This document shows, in pieces, positions 55,439 through 63,447 of a stretch of 64,000 nt of DNA (positions within the stretch are counted from its first letter, which is position 1; each line of letters begins with the position of its first letter). The translations under genes were made by a program, and so were the position numbers. Source of the DNA: Bifidobacterium aemilianum (GTDB lineage Bacteria; Actinomycetota; Actinomycetes; Actinomycetales; Bifidobacteriaceae); NCBI RefSeq assembly GCF_003315635.1, contig NZ_PDCG01000002.1, forward strand, positions 186,001 to 250,000. Direction: 5' to 3'. Under the pieces are notes generated by a model, which did no database searches, was not told where the DNA came from, and worked only from the letters and a program-made list of their open reading frames with translations.

Positions 55439-56068
55439 ATGCAGACAGTTCCAGATAAGGGCAACCAGGGACAGCCCACCCCGGGCAACAAGACCTCCTC
55501 CATGGGCAAGCGCGAGCAAATAGTGCAGGCAGCCCACGAAATCTGCCTGGCGAAGGGCTTCACCCACATCACCGTAAGCGACATCGCCAACCGTGTGGGT
55601 ATGACCAGGTCCCTCTTCTACCATTACTTCCGAGATAAGGATGACGTGGCCGAAGCAGTTCTCGACAACGCCATAAACTCCATCATCGCCCGCCTTGACG
55701 CTTGGAACGAGACCCGCGAACCCGGCAACGTGGACAAGGCCCTGGATGACATCGTCCGCTTGATGAGGAACATCATCAACGATGAGGGACCCTTCAGCCA
55801 GAGAATGGTCCAATCCGGCAACGGCGGCCTGTACATACGGTTCGTGGACCAGGTCACCGAGCGCGTGGCCGATTACATCGAGAAGACAACGGTCAAGGAT
55901 TTTCTGCGCGTACACGGCGAAATACCGATTCGCTACCCGCGCGAGACCATCATGCTGCTCATCTCCGGGTCCATCGCCATGCTCAGGGAACACCAGGAGA
56001 TCAGCGACAAGATCATCAAGCAGATCTTCGCCCAATCACTGCACCTGGAACCGTACCTGCAGGATTAG
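55439..56068 (+). CDS. TetR/AcrR-family transcriptional regulator
   Basis: A 209-residue repressor. The helix-turn-helix KREQIVQAAHEICLAKGF then ITVSDIANRVGMTRSLFYHY is a full TetR_N domain at about residues 23-70. The C-terminal ligand-binding part (RFVDQVTERVADYIEKTT, LLISGSIAML) is not diagnostic of a ligand. The ATG at 55439 (MQTVPDKGNQ) is chosen for its purine-rich upstream gaagcgagag; a later Met near residue 22 is possible. It is divergent from the phosphatase and leads into a membrane-protein gene, with palindromic operators in its own promoter. Confidence 0.9.
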   Translation: MQTVPDKGNQGQPTPGNKTSSMGKREQIVQAAHEICLAKGFTHITVSDIANRVGMTRSLFYHYFRDKDDVAEAVLDNAINSIIARLDAWNETREPGNVDKALDDIVRLMRNIINDEGPFSQRMVQSGNGGLYIRFVDQVTERVADYIEKTTVKDFLRVHGEIPIRYPRETIMLLISGSIAMLREHQEISDKIIKQIFAQSLHLEPYLQD

Positions 56069-56170
56069 GCCCATGAATTTGTGACCCCGCCCCATAGGGC
56101 ATCAGCTTGCTCCACGGACCCGGCCACACAGGAAAAAACAACATACACGAGATAGAAGGAAGTAAGCACC

Positions 56171-57214
56171 GTGTTATTCCAAGTCTACGGCTCCAACGCC
56201 GTCTACCAATGGCTGGGCTGGGTACTGGTATTCTGTGCGCTGATAGCGGCCAACGAGATTGCCCGCCGTACCAAGACCGGAGGCATTATTTGCTTCATGG
56301 CCATTCCGGCCGCGTTGACTGTCTATTTCATCAGCATCTATGTGGGCGTTGCCATGGGAGCCGAATGGGCCCTGAACAACCCGACTTACACGGAGATGAA
56401 CGGCTGGTTCCACTACGCCAAACTCTATGCGGCCACCGCAGGTTGCATCGGCTTCATGATCCTCAAGTACGGCTGGGGAAAACTCGGCAAGGTCAACTGG
56501 TTCAAGTGCTTCCCCTTCATCATCGTCGCCATAAACATCCTCATCGCCATGGCCTCCGACTTCGAGTCCGCCATCCGCGGCTGGGGCGGCACCTTCGTCT
56601 CCAGCGAGGGCGTGACCCTCATGGGTGGCTGGTTCAACGTGTTCAACGGCATCGCCGGCCTGATCAACATCTTCTGCATGACCGGCTGGTTCGGCATCTA
56701 CGCCTCCAAGAACAAGCAGGATATGCTCTGGCCGGACATGACCTGGGTCTTCATCGTCGCCTATGACATCTGGAACTTCACCTACACCTACAACTGCCTG
56801 CCCACCCACTCCTGGTACTGCGGCCTGGCTCTGCTTCTGGCCCCCACCTTCGCCAACTTCCTGTGGAACAAGGGTGGCTGGATCCAGAACCGCGCCAACA
56901 CCCTGGCCATCTGGTGCATGTTCGCCCAGGTCTTCCCCCTCTTCCTGGATACCAACCACTCCAAGTTCGCCGTCCAGTCGGTCAACAACCCCAAGGTCAA
57001 CCTGGTACTCTCGATCATCTCCCTGGTCGTCAACATCATGGCCCTGGCATACATCCTGTGGCGCGCCAAGCAGCAGGGCGTCAACCCCTGGACAAAGGAG
57101 ATCTTCGGCGGAACCCGTGACTTCGAGCAGGCCATGGCCCGCGCGGAGAACCCCACCCTGGCCGCCGCCGCCAAGGCCAAGCTTCAGGTCATGAAGGCCG
57201 GCTCCACCAAGTGA
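56171..57214 (+). CDS. multi-span membrane protein (DUF5692-like)
   Basis: A 347-residue integral membrane protein, resembling the poorly described DUF5692 family; the match is from memory of the family's aromatic-rich spans. Eight to ten spans are visible, for example WLGWVLVFCALIAANEIA, GIICFMAIPAALTVYFISIY, CFPFIIVAINILIAMA, VFNGIAGLINIFCMTG, TWVFIVAYDIWNFTYTYNCL, GLALLLAPTFANFLW and NLVLSIISLVVNIMALAYIL. Charged and aromatic motifs inside the spans (YDIWNFTYTYNC, DTNHSKFA) suggest a transport or catalytic role. The start is GTG at 56171 with aaggaag eight bases ahead. It is coexpressed with the TetR gene and ends at a strong terminator. Confidence 0.8.
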   Translation: MLFQVYGSNAVYQWLGWVLVFCALIAANEIARRTKTGGIICFMAIPAALTVYFISIYVGVAMGAEWALNNPTYTEMNGWFHYAKLYAATAGCIGFMILKYGWGKLGKVNWFKCFPFIIVAINILIAMASDFESAIRGWGGTFVSSEGVTLMGGWFNVFNGIAGLINIFCMTGWFGIYASKNKQDMLWPDMTWVFIVAYDIWNFTYTYNCLPTHSWYCGLALLLAPTFANFLWNKGGWIQNRANTLAIWCMFAQVFPLFLDTNHSKFAVQSVNNPKVNLVLSIISLVVNIMALAYILWRAKQQGVNPWTKEIFGGTRDFEQAMARAENPTLAAAAKAKLQVMKAGSTK

Positions 57215-57291
57215 GTCTGTTTGCAATCACCATGCAGCTGACGGCCCCCACTCAGCATCAAGCAGTGAGATAGCGCCAGTTGGCAAGCCCT

Positions 57292-57324
57292 GGAGGGTCC
57301 GAGATTCATCTCGGACCCTCCTTT
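57292..57324 (+). terminator. rho-independent terminator after the membrane protein gene
   Basis: ggagggtccgag (57292-57303) and ctcggaccctcc (57310-57321) are perfect 12-base arms with a six-base loop, followed by ttt. The most convincing terminator in the window. Confidence 0.85.
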
Positions 57325-57437
57325 GGTATGCCTGAAAAACTCGCGGGCTTTCCATGCGCCCTGGCCATCCCCTAGCCAGGAGACCCAACCCTACGATGAC
57401 TTGATTGAGGGATCTCGCAAGTGAAGACCTTGCTCCC

Positions 57438-58079
57438 CTACGCCTGGTCCGGTCGGCGGCTGACCACCCGGCCCGCTTGCCGCAGCCTGGCGGCCAGTCC
57501 CTCCGCATCCAGACTTTTGGAGACCAGGTCCTCCACCCAACCGTACAGAGCGTTGTGACCGGGGTCAGGGGAATCGTCAATATCGAGCTCCACCCCACGC
57601 ATGGCGATCAGGGCCAAAGCAATACGGATGGCGGTGCGCTTGTTGCCGTCGCCGAAGGGATGGTCACGGACCAGATAGGCCGCGAAGGCGGCCGCCTGCT
57701 CGAATATGTCAGCGAACCGGTCGGCGGGACTGCGCCCAAAGGAGGACAGGAAGGTGGAGGCCACCACCGATTGAACCCTGTCGGCCTCATCCCCCTTCTC
57801 GATGGCATAGCCACCAGTGGCGGTCATCTCGGCCATATGGGTATCCAAGACCGACTGGACGAAGGCCAGAAAATCCTGCTCCCTGTCCAATTCCAGGGCA
57901 GGCGCCAGGTCGGACCAGTCGGCTGAAGCAGAGACAATCTGAGAACTCACAGGGTCATGGCTTGCTATGGTTTCCAAGAGCTGGTCCCGATCTCCCAGCT
58001 GGCCTGGAATCCAAGCCTGCAGGACATTTCGGTAAGGGTTGAGCTTTGGCTTCCTGCCAGGCTGACTTGCTGATCCCAT
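57438..58079 (-). CDS. Fic/Doc family toxin
   Basis: A 213-residue Fic-fold protein of the Doc (death-on-curing) type. The active-site loop HPFGDGNKRTA is at residues 140-150 and is intact; it binds the nucleotide for phosphorylation or AMPylation of a target such as EF-Tu. About 65 residues precede the Fic domain, so it is larger than P1 Doc (126). No inhibitory helix motif of the type found in self-controlled Fic proteins was recognised, consistent with control by a partner. A strong ribosome-binding site (aaggaggt) lies nine bases before ATG 58079. The upstream gene, 24 bases away, is the probable antitoxin. Confidence 0.85.
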   Translation of the reverse strand: MGSASQPGRKPKLNPYRNVLQAWIPGQLGDRDQLLETIASHDPVSSQIVSASADWSDLAPALELDREQDFLAFVQSVLDTHMAEMTATGGYAIEKGDEADRVQSVVASTFLSSFGRSPADRFADIFEQAAAFAAYLVRDHPFGDGNKRTAIRIALALIAMRGVELDIDDSPDPGHNALYGWVEDLVSKSLDAEGLAARLRQAGRVVSRRPDQA

Positions 58080-58103
58080 GGCTGACCGACCTCCTTGTCT
58101 CGC

Positions 58104-58616
58104 TCAAGCATTTTTCAAGATCCTAAAGGTGTTTGGCCAGCGGTAATTGACATGACCGATGGCCGAGGCCAGGCTGCCGGCATGAACAGGAAGATCCAGA
58201 CCATCACGGGAGCGGATAATGTCATCTCCCGCAATCACGCTTCCATCTCCCCCCTGGTAGGCCTCCAACCAAGCCGACCCCTGCCTGCAGGCGAAGCACA
58301 CCATGTCGTAGGCGGTCATGAACCCATACTTGGCCATCACCCCATCAAGGAGAGGCAGCAGGGAGGCGTCATCAGGAATGCAGCCGCGCGGCCGTGTCAC
58401 CCGCCGTCTGCCGTAGCCCTTGAAGGCCTGTACCACCGCTGGTTCGACGGGTCCCACCTCCCATGCCTCGATGGCATCGGTGAACAGTGGGGTGTGATTG
58501 TTGCGCAGGGATTCAACCTGGGCGAAATAGACCAAGCTGTTGAGCATGAGGTTGGTCATGATGGTCGTGGAACCGTAGCGATCAATAAGCAGATTTGCCA
58601 CATCGAGGGAATTCAT
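58104..58616 (-). CDS. Panacea-domain (DUF4065) antitoxin-like protein
   Basis: A 170-residue protein with the Panacea/SocA (DUF4065) pattern. LVYFAQVESLRNNHTPLFTD then AIEAWEVGPVEPAVVQAFKGYG matches the conserved 'FAQ ... EAW.YGPV.P.V' core, at about residues 29-69. Family members neutralise unrelated toxins, and pairing with Fic/Doc is a known combination. The ATG at 58616 follows ggaggac. The start of the toxin follows the stop by 24 bases, the normal antitoxin-first order. The identity is by pattern and context. Confidence 0.78.
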   Translation of the reverse strand: MNSLDVANLLIDRYGSTTIMTNLMLNSLVYFAQVESLRNNHTPLFTDAIEAWEVGPVEPAVVQAFKGYGRRRVTRPRGCIPDDASLLPLLDGVMAKYGFMTAYDMVCFACRQGSAWLEAYQGGDGSVIAGDDIIRSRDGLDLPVHAGSLASAIGHVNYRWPNTFRILKNA

Positions 58617-58910
58617 GCTGTCCTCCCTCTCCAGCGGTCCTTGGTGCACGTCGAATAGCGTGCGCATTATCGCAGTCCATCTCAACCCCGCGGACAATCA
58701 TACGTTGACCCTAATGACTTTGCACGCCCAGCCTTAGCGCAGCGAAGGGCCCGGTTCATAGGAAACCACAGGTAGAAATGATGGAAGCAGATGTCTGGGA
58801 CTTCGCAATCTCGCTGTTCCACGTACCCAACGGCAGCGGGCAGGACCATTGGCGCCTGCGCCTTACGCCCGTTGCCACCGCCCGCCACAAGCAACAAAGG
58901 CCACAGACAA

Positions 58911-58955
58911 AGAGCCGGCGACCACCCACATGTATGCGGGGCAGTCGCCAGCTCT
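58911..58955 (-). terminator. terminator of the 67-residue peptide gene
   Basis: agagccggcgac (58911-58922) and gtcgccagctct (58944-58955) pair with one mismatch. Read on the minus strand, tttgtct follows. It lies about 30 bases past the stop codon. Confidence 0.7.
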
Positions 58956-58981
58956 TATCATCGCTTCAAGCAACCGACCGG

Positions 58982-59185
58982 TCAGATGCCGAAAAACTCG
59001 GTGGCGATCTTCTCCACGGTGTCTCCAGCAAGCTGAGCTGCGTCGTTCTTTGTCTGCATGATGCGGCCAAGGAGCTTGTCAGCCTCTTCAAAATTCAAGG
59101 ACTTGCCAGCCTCCTTGGAGATGGCGACGATATCGTCAACGCCGTCAGCATCGGTCAGCTTATCGATCAGTGTCTGCTTATCCAT
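58982..59185 (-). CDS. 67-residue leader-like peptide, Nif11-like
   Basis: A small acidic protein, one transcription unit with its own promoter, ribosome-binding site (aaagaggt) and terminator. The sequence MDKQTLIDKLTDADGVDDIV then AISKEAGKSLNFEEADKLLG resembles the Nif11-type leaders of natural-product precursors, whose fold reads EEI..IAKEAGF.ITEEEA. The rest (TKNDAAQLAGDTVEKIATEF, ending FGI) has no GG cleavage pair and few Cys/Ser/Thr residues, so it may be only a Nif11-like stand-alone domain. No modification enzyme is encoded nearby. Function not known. Confidence 0.6.
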   Translation of the reverse strand: MDKQTLIDKLTDADGVDDIVAISKEAGKSLNFEEADKLLGRIMQTKNDAAQLAGDTVEKIATEFFGI

Positions 59186-59200
59186 GTTCAATACCTCTTT

Positions 59201-59226
59201 GTGTAGTGGTTGACTACACCAGTATA
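59201..59226 (-). promoter_or_regulatory. promoter with palindrome upstream of the peptide gene
   Basis: gtgtagt (59201-59207) and actacac (59213-59219) are perfect arms, 15 bases upstream of the start codon. Reading on the minus strand, tatact (59221-59226) just before the palindrome is a -10 candidate. A repressor-binding role is likely but unproven. Confidence 0.5.
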
Positions 59227-59391
59227 GGTCCATCCCCCTATGGTCGGGCACACCATCGCCGCGGAGCCCTCTCGCGCGCCACTCCCCGCGCCACACTTGC
59301 CGCAGTGACCAGGGTAGGGCTCTCTTGATAGAGTGAATCCATCACACACGCCTCCATGAATTGTCGAATCGTGACAGAGAATTGAGTGGAC

Positions 59392-60036
59392 ATGTCATCG
59401 AATGCCAATGGATCATCACACGACGAGCCATTCACCGCAACAGCAGAACCATCCAACGGGCACAATCCAAGACCGACTCCACAGCCAGCTCCGTTGAACA
59501 ACGGTCAGAATCCTGACGGCAATCCGAAACCTGCCACTCACGCCCACAGCTGGAAAGCGCTTCTAGCTTCCATATGCGCCATCGCCATCTTTCTGTCCTT
59601 GGGGCTTGGCTTCTGGCACTCGCATACGAGAAGGAACTACCAGCACTTGGAGGACTCGTACGCCAAGCTTGAACGGAAACTCGACCGCAAGGACGATGCG
59701 CTGAAATCCGCGAAACACAAGATAGATGAACTTGAGGACCAGCTTGACGACACCACCGATGCGCTCAAGACAGCCCAGGACCAGCTGCGGACTTCTGGCT
59801 TCACCCCGGCAACACCCGATGACCGCACCTTGCCTGATGATGAAAACCACCACCATCACCAGCAGCAGCACCAAGACGACCACAGTCAGCACAAAGACAG
59901 TCCAGACACTCAGGCCGACGCTGTGGGCCGCGGCGACTACTGCGACACACCTGGGGAACAGAAGCCTGCCCGCAGGGGCGGACTGCTGACCTGCAAGACC
60001 CCGCGCAATGGCGGACACCTGCGCTGGCTCTACTGA
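59392..60036 (+). CDS. membrane-anchored coiled-coil protein, unknown function
   Basis: A 214-residue protein I cannot assign. A polar Pro/Asn/His-rich N-terminus (about 50 residues) precedes one span (ALLASICAIAIFLSLGLGFW). A coiled coil with heptad-like YQHLEDSYAKLERKLDRKDD and KIDELEDQLDDTTDALKTAQ follows on the outside or inside. Then comes a His/Gln/Asp-rich patch (HHHHQQQHQDDHSQH), and a C-terminal element with the pattern C..PG......GGLL.C....NGG.LRW that also ends other actinobacterial surface proteins. The ATG at 59392 is preferred over the GTG at 59386. It is divergent from the 67-residue peptide gene. Confidence 0.65.
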   Translation: MSSNANGSSHDEPFTATAEPSNGHNPRPTPQPAPLNNGQNPDGNPKPATHAHSWKALLASICAIAIFLSLGLGFWHSHTRRNYQHLEDSYAKLERKLDRKDDALKSAKHKIDELEDQLDDTTDALKTAQDQLRTSGFTPATPDDRTLPDDENHHHHQQQHQDDHSQHKDSPDTQADAVGRGDYCDTPGEQKPARRGGLLTCKTPRNGGHLRWLY

Positions 60037-60265
60037 CCAACACAAAGCCCCGAGACCATCCACCAAGCTGATCTGAATACCGTCGATACCCATGCCGCCG
60101 GCATCCTTCACCGCCGTTCCCCAAACCGCTGCCGCTACTTCCAGTTAGCCATCCAGCAACCAAGATCAGCAGACTCCTCGGATGGAACCCCGGCAACAGA
60201 TAAGGTTCCTCCGACTGGTCCAGCCCTCGGGCCCAAGCAACCATTTACCTATGCTGATGGCCGAC

Positions 60266-60307
60266 AATCCGGCCGGGATTGGGCGCTCGCCCATGCCCGG
60301 CCGGATT
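60266..60307 (-). terminator. terminator after alcohol dehydrogenase gene
   Basis: aatccggccggg (60266-60277) and cccggccggatt (60296-60307) form a perfect 12-base stem eight bases from the gene's stop codon. The loop can also pair (gggcg/cgccc). Confidence 0.65.
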
Positions 60308-60314
60308 GCAGAAG

Positions 60315-61358
60315 TCAGTCCTGGCTAATCACCAGCAATGACTTGATGGCTGTGCGTTGATCCATGGCCTCGTAGGCCTCCTGCACATGGTCCAAATCGA
60401 ACCGCTTGGTGAATACCTTGCCGGGGTCAATCACATGCTGAAGCACAGCGTCCAGGAGCAGATCCTTGTCATAGGTCGTCACCGATGCGGCACCACCACG
60501 CAGGCCGATGTTCCGCCAGAAAAGCTCGGTCGTGTTGGTCTGAGGGTTCTGGGGTACACCCACACGCCCCACCAGCGAACCAGGCCGGCCCAGCTGGAGT
60601 GCGGTCTGCACCGCCTGATCGGTTCCCACGCATTCCAGTACCGCGTCGGCAGCGTCGCCATGCGTCAGATCCATAACAGCTTTCACAGCGTCATCACCAC
60701 GTTCCGCCACTATATCGGTCGCGCCGAATTCACGGGCCAAACGCTGCCTGTCTTCATGCCTGCTCATGGCTATAATCCGCTCGGCGCCACGAAGCTTGGC
60801 CGCTATGATGCCGCAGAGGCCGACTGCTCCATCACCCATGACCACGGCGGTGTCGCCCTGCGCCACTTCGGCACTGGCGGCCGCATGGTAACCGGTGGCC
60901 ATCACATCGGAGAGAGCCAGCAGTGAATTGAGCGTATCGTCGGAGTAATCGGCCGGACTGCCAGGGATTGGGACCAAACCCCAGTCGGCATTGGTGTATC
61001 GCAGGTATTGCCCCTGATATCCGCCATTGCCTCCCGGCTCCTGGTTGGAACAGTTGCCATCGAATCCTGCCCGGCAGGCGGCGCAATGGCCGCAGCCATG
61101 GGTGAAGGGAACCACCACGAAGTCGCCGGGCTTGATGGCTGTGACATCATCACCCACCTCCTCCACGACCCCTATGGCCTCATGCCCCACGAAAGTGTTG
61201 GCCTTGCGCTGCGATATACCCCGGAACCACCAGAGATCCGATCCACATACACAGGCGCGAATAATACGGACGATCGCATCCGTCGGCTTCTCGATGGTGG
61301 GCATGGGAGCCTCGGCCACCACAACGGTGCCTGGCTTTACGAACATTGCTGCTTTCAT
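60315..61358 (-). CDS. zinc-dependent alcohol dehydrogenase family protein
   Basis: A 347-residue medium-chain dehydrogenase. The catalytic-zinc Cys is in RACVCGSDLWW, GHEAIGVVEEVGDDV gives the conserved His/Glu, and CGHCAACRAGFDGNC supplies four structural-zinc Cys. The cofactor motif is VMGDGAVGLCGIIAA, with a downstream Arg pattern that suggests NADP(H). It lies downstream of the SDR/flavodoxin/TetR genes, separated by a structured 114-base gap, and may be their fourth partner. Substrate unknown; in bifidobacteria such enzymes reduce aldehydes. Confidence 0.88.
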   Translation of the reverse strand: MKAAMFVKPGTVVVAEAPMPTIEKPTDAIVRIIRACVCGSDLWWFRGISQRKANTFVGHEAIGVVEEVGDDVTAIKPGDFVVVPFTHGCGHCAACRAGFDGNCSNQEPGGNGGYQGQYLRYTNADWGLVPIPGSPADYSDDTLNSLLALSDVMATGYHAAASAEVAQGDTAVVMGDGAVGLCGIIAAKLRGAERIIAMSRHEDRQRLAREFGATDIVAERGDDAVKAVMDLTHGDAADAVLECVGTDQAVQTALQLGRPGSLVGRVGVPQNPQTNTTELFWRNIGLRGGAASVTTYDKDLLLDAVLQHVIDPGKVFTKRFDLDHVQEAYEAMDQRTAIKSLLVISQD

Positions 61359-61386
61359 GCGTTTACTTCCTTACTTTGAATACTGA

Positions 61387-61463
61387 AATGTGACCTGTTT
61401 GCCTTGCGAACCGGCAGGGCTCTTTCCGCCCCGCAGTTCGCCTAACAGGCCTGTTCACATTGA
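61387..61463. repeat. structured leader between SDR and alcohol dehydrogenase genes
   Basis: Nested inverted repeats: aatgtga (61385-61391 region) with tcacatt (61454-61460 region), gcctgtt-type arms inside, and gcgaac/gttcgc innermost (about 61408-61413 and 61436-61441). On the minus strand this forms a long imperfect hairpin before the alcohol dehydrogenase gene. It could be an attenuator, terminator or processing site. Confidence 0.5.
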
Positions 61464-61472
61464 ATGTGTGGG

Positions 61473-62123
61473 TCAGTAGACGGGCCTGGGCTCGCCCTGG
61501 GTGTCCGGGTCAGCCATGCCAATGCTGTCCCGCGAGTAGAGGCTTGGATCCTTGATCAGGCGCAGAACCAGGTCGGCCACACTGGCTCTGGACCCGGAGA
61601 CGCCAAGATACTGCTCGTGCCTTGTGGTGACCGTGTACTTGATCTCATTGCGATCGTTGAGCCAGGGCAGTCGCAAGGTCGTGTAATCCAGACCGGATTC
61701 CTCCAGAAGCCGGTCGGAATCTATTGCAGCCTGTAGGCCCCACTTGACCTGTTCATGGTTCCAGACACCGAATTCCCCAGGAACCTCGCCATAAAGACCC
61801 AGAATGTTGGTGAAGAGCACACGGTCCACATGATTGCTTTTCATGGCTGATATGACATTCCTGGTCATGGCATTGTCTCTGTCATGATCAACCACAGCGA
61901 CAAAAACCATATGCTGGCCAGACATTGCCTCTTCCACCGACTTGGGATCCTCCAGATCCGTCTCCACGACGCGAACCCGTGGGTTGTCAGCCAAATCAGC
62001 CAATCGTGGGCTATTGCGCAGGCCGAGGGTCAGTTCGACATCTGTGAAGGCCTCCTCGTGGAGGATCCTATCCTCGACAATCCTTGCAATCTGACCATTT
62101 GCCGCCAAAATCAAGAGTTTCAT
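61473..62123 (-). CDS. NAD(P)H-binding SDR (NmrA/atypical SDR-like)
   Basis: A 216-residue one-domain protein with Rossmann fold start KLLILAANGQIARIVEDRIL. Atypical SDRs of this group bind NAD(P)H and can act as quinone reductases or sensors. The Tyr-Lys pair of classical SDRs is not evident, while HMVFVAVVDHDRDNAM and YTTLRLPWLND match NmrA-like proteins. ATG at 62123 is chosen for aggaaaggaaac upstream. Its neighbours are a flavodoxin and an alcohol dehydrogenase on the same strand. Confidence 0.8.
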   Translation of the reverse strand: MKLLILAANGQIARIVEDRILHEEAFTDVELTLGLRNSPRLADLADNPRVRVVETDLEDPKSVEEAMSGQHMVFVAVVDHDRDNAMTRNVISAMKSNHVDRVLFTNILGLYGEVPGEFGVWNHEQVKWGLQAAIDSDRLLEESGLDYTTLRLPWLNDRNEIKYTVTTRHEQYLGVSGSRASVADLVLRLIKDPSLYSRDSIGMADPDTQGEPRPVY

Positions 62124-62215
62124 CCTTGTTTCCTTTCCTGGTTTGGGTAATGCATTCATGCCGGCACTTACCGACTGGACCGTCGGCTGTCGGCTTTTTA
62201 CTCGGGAGATTTATC

Positions 62216-62803
62216 TCAATGGGTATCGCTGGCTGGCAAGCTGAGTAGCCACCGACGAAACTCATCACGCCCGACCTCGGCAAGCCTGTCCTCAACCGAG
62301 AAATTGTCCAGCAGCACTGAGGTTGGCGGCAACAGCGACTTGAGCATCTTCTGGGTATCTCCGGACCCATAACCTGCATGGGTGGAGAATGAGGCCACGG
62401 CTTTGCCTGCCAAACGACCTCCATACTCCTTCATAAAGGAACGCATCGGATTTGCGGGGGTCATATTCCATATGGGATGCCCCAGAAGAATCAGCTGATA
62501 GGAAGCAATGTCGGGCATATCATCTGCCTCCAGCTGAGGCCAGGCCCGCCCAGCTTGCTCGGCGACGGCCCGATCGACCGTCATATCGTAGTCGGCTGGG
62601 TAGGGTTGACTCACGACCAGCTCGTAGATGTCGCTGGACAGGACCTCGCTGGCAAACAGCGCCTGTTCCTCGGTGTTACCGCTCCGGGAGAAATAAACAA
62701 CTAGCGTTTTCGACCCGGTGCCCAGGGAACGAACGGGACCCGCGAGCGCGTTGGTGTCCTGACCATCGGAGCGTGCTCCCCTACCCATGCTTCTGGCTGT
62801 CAT
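62216..62803 (-). CDS. flavodoxin family protein
   Basis: A 195-residue FMN-binding protein. The phosphate loop is VVYFSRSGNTE and the later core has LILLGHPIWNMTPANPMRSF and SFSTHAGYGSGDTQKML. About 30 polar residues precede the domain. The start overlaps the TetR stop codon (atga). It is probably a one- or two-electron carrier or an NAD(P)H-dependent quinone or flavin reductase partner for the two dehydrogenases that follow. Confidence 0.88.
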   Translation of the reverse strand: MTARSMGRGARSDGQDTNALAGPVRSLGTGSKTLVVYFSRSGNTEEQALFASEVLSSDIYELVVSQPYPADYDMTVDRAVAEQAGRAWPQLEADDMPDIASYQLILLGHPIWNMTPANPMRSFMKEYGGRLAGKAVASFSTHAGYGSGDTQKMLKSLLPPTSVLLDNFSVEDRLAEVGRDEFRRWLLSLPASDTH

Positions 62804-63447
62804 TGCTTCACCTTGGTTTTCTCGGATGAAGTTCTTGCGACTGTTGAGAAACCCCCTGAGCCAGTCAGATACGGTCTCATGACTTCAGGCAGCTGATTGC
62901 GGCTGAACCCGCGAACCGCTTCCAGGGGGTTGACCATGGACTCCGCTATGGTCCAGGTCAGCACGATGCCGTACATCTGCGTCATGATGAAGGAGGACAT
63001 ACCCTCAACCGACAGGCCGGATCCCAGGGTACCGGCCTTCACCATCAGGTCCAGCAGGCGGCTAAGGTCTCGCCGGTCCTGGTCCCACTTCCCGTGACTG
63101 CCTGAGGCTGTGGCGATGTACCTGACCCATTGCCTAGCCAGGCCGATCCTGGCATCCACAATCACACCCATATAGGCCAGCAGATATTCCTCGACAGCCT
63201 GGACCGGAGGGCGGGTGGCATAGTCCTCGACCTTGCCGGTGACGTCGGCGAAGTGGGCCTGGCTTAGGGCCTGGATCAGCGCCTCCTTGCTCTCAAAGTA
63301 GTTGTAGAAGGTTCCCTTGGCTATGCCGCAGGCTGCAACCAGCTCATCCACGGACACATCCTCATACCCATGCTCGCCGATCATCCGGTCAGCGACCGTC
63401 AGAATCTTTGATCTGGTCATTCTGGCCTTGTCCTCACGCCTACCCAT
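62800..63447 (-). CDS. TetR-family regulator of the redox operon
   Basis: A 215-residue TetR-type repressor. TRSKILTVADRMIGEHGYED and VDELVAACGIAKGTFYNYFE form the DNA-binding domain, with the usual KGTFYNYF recognition helix; the rest is a ligand-binding domain. The ATG at 63447 follows ggaggt by seven bases. The gene's stop overlaps the flavodoxin start, so it is first in the operon. A palindrome about 45 bases upstream of its start fits its own operator. Confidence 0.9.
   Translation of the reverse strand: MGRREDKARMTRSKILTVADRMIGEHGYEDVSVDELVAACGIAKGTFYNYFESKEALIQALSQAHFADVTGKVEDYATRPPVQAVEEYLLAYMGVIVDARIGLARQWVRYIATASGSHGKWDQDRRDLSRLLDLMVKAGTLGSGLSVEGMSSFIMTQMYGIVLTWTIAESMVNPLEAVRGFSRNQLPEVMRPYLTGSGGFSTVARTSSEKTKVKQ

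Noticed and set aside
56174-57226. A 350-codon open frame opposite the DUF5692-like gene
   Set aside because: Gly/Asp/Val-rich mirror frame; the plus-strand frame has membrane spans, a ribosome-binding site and a terminator.
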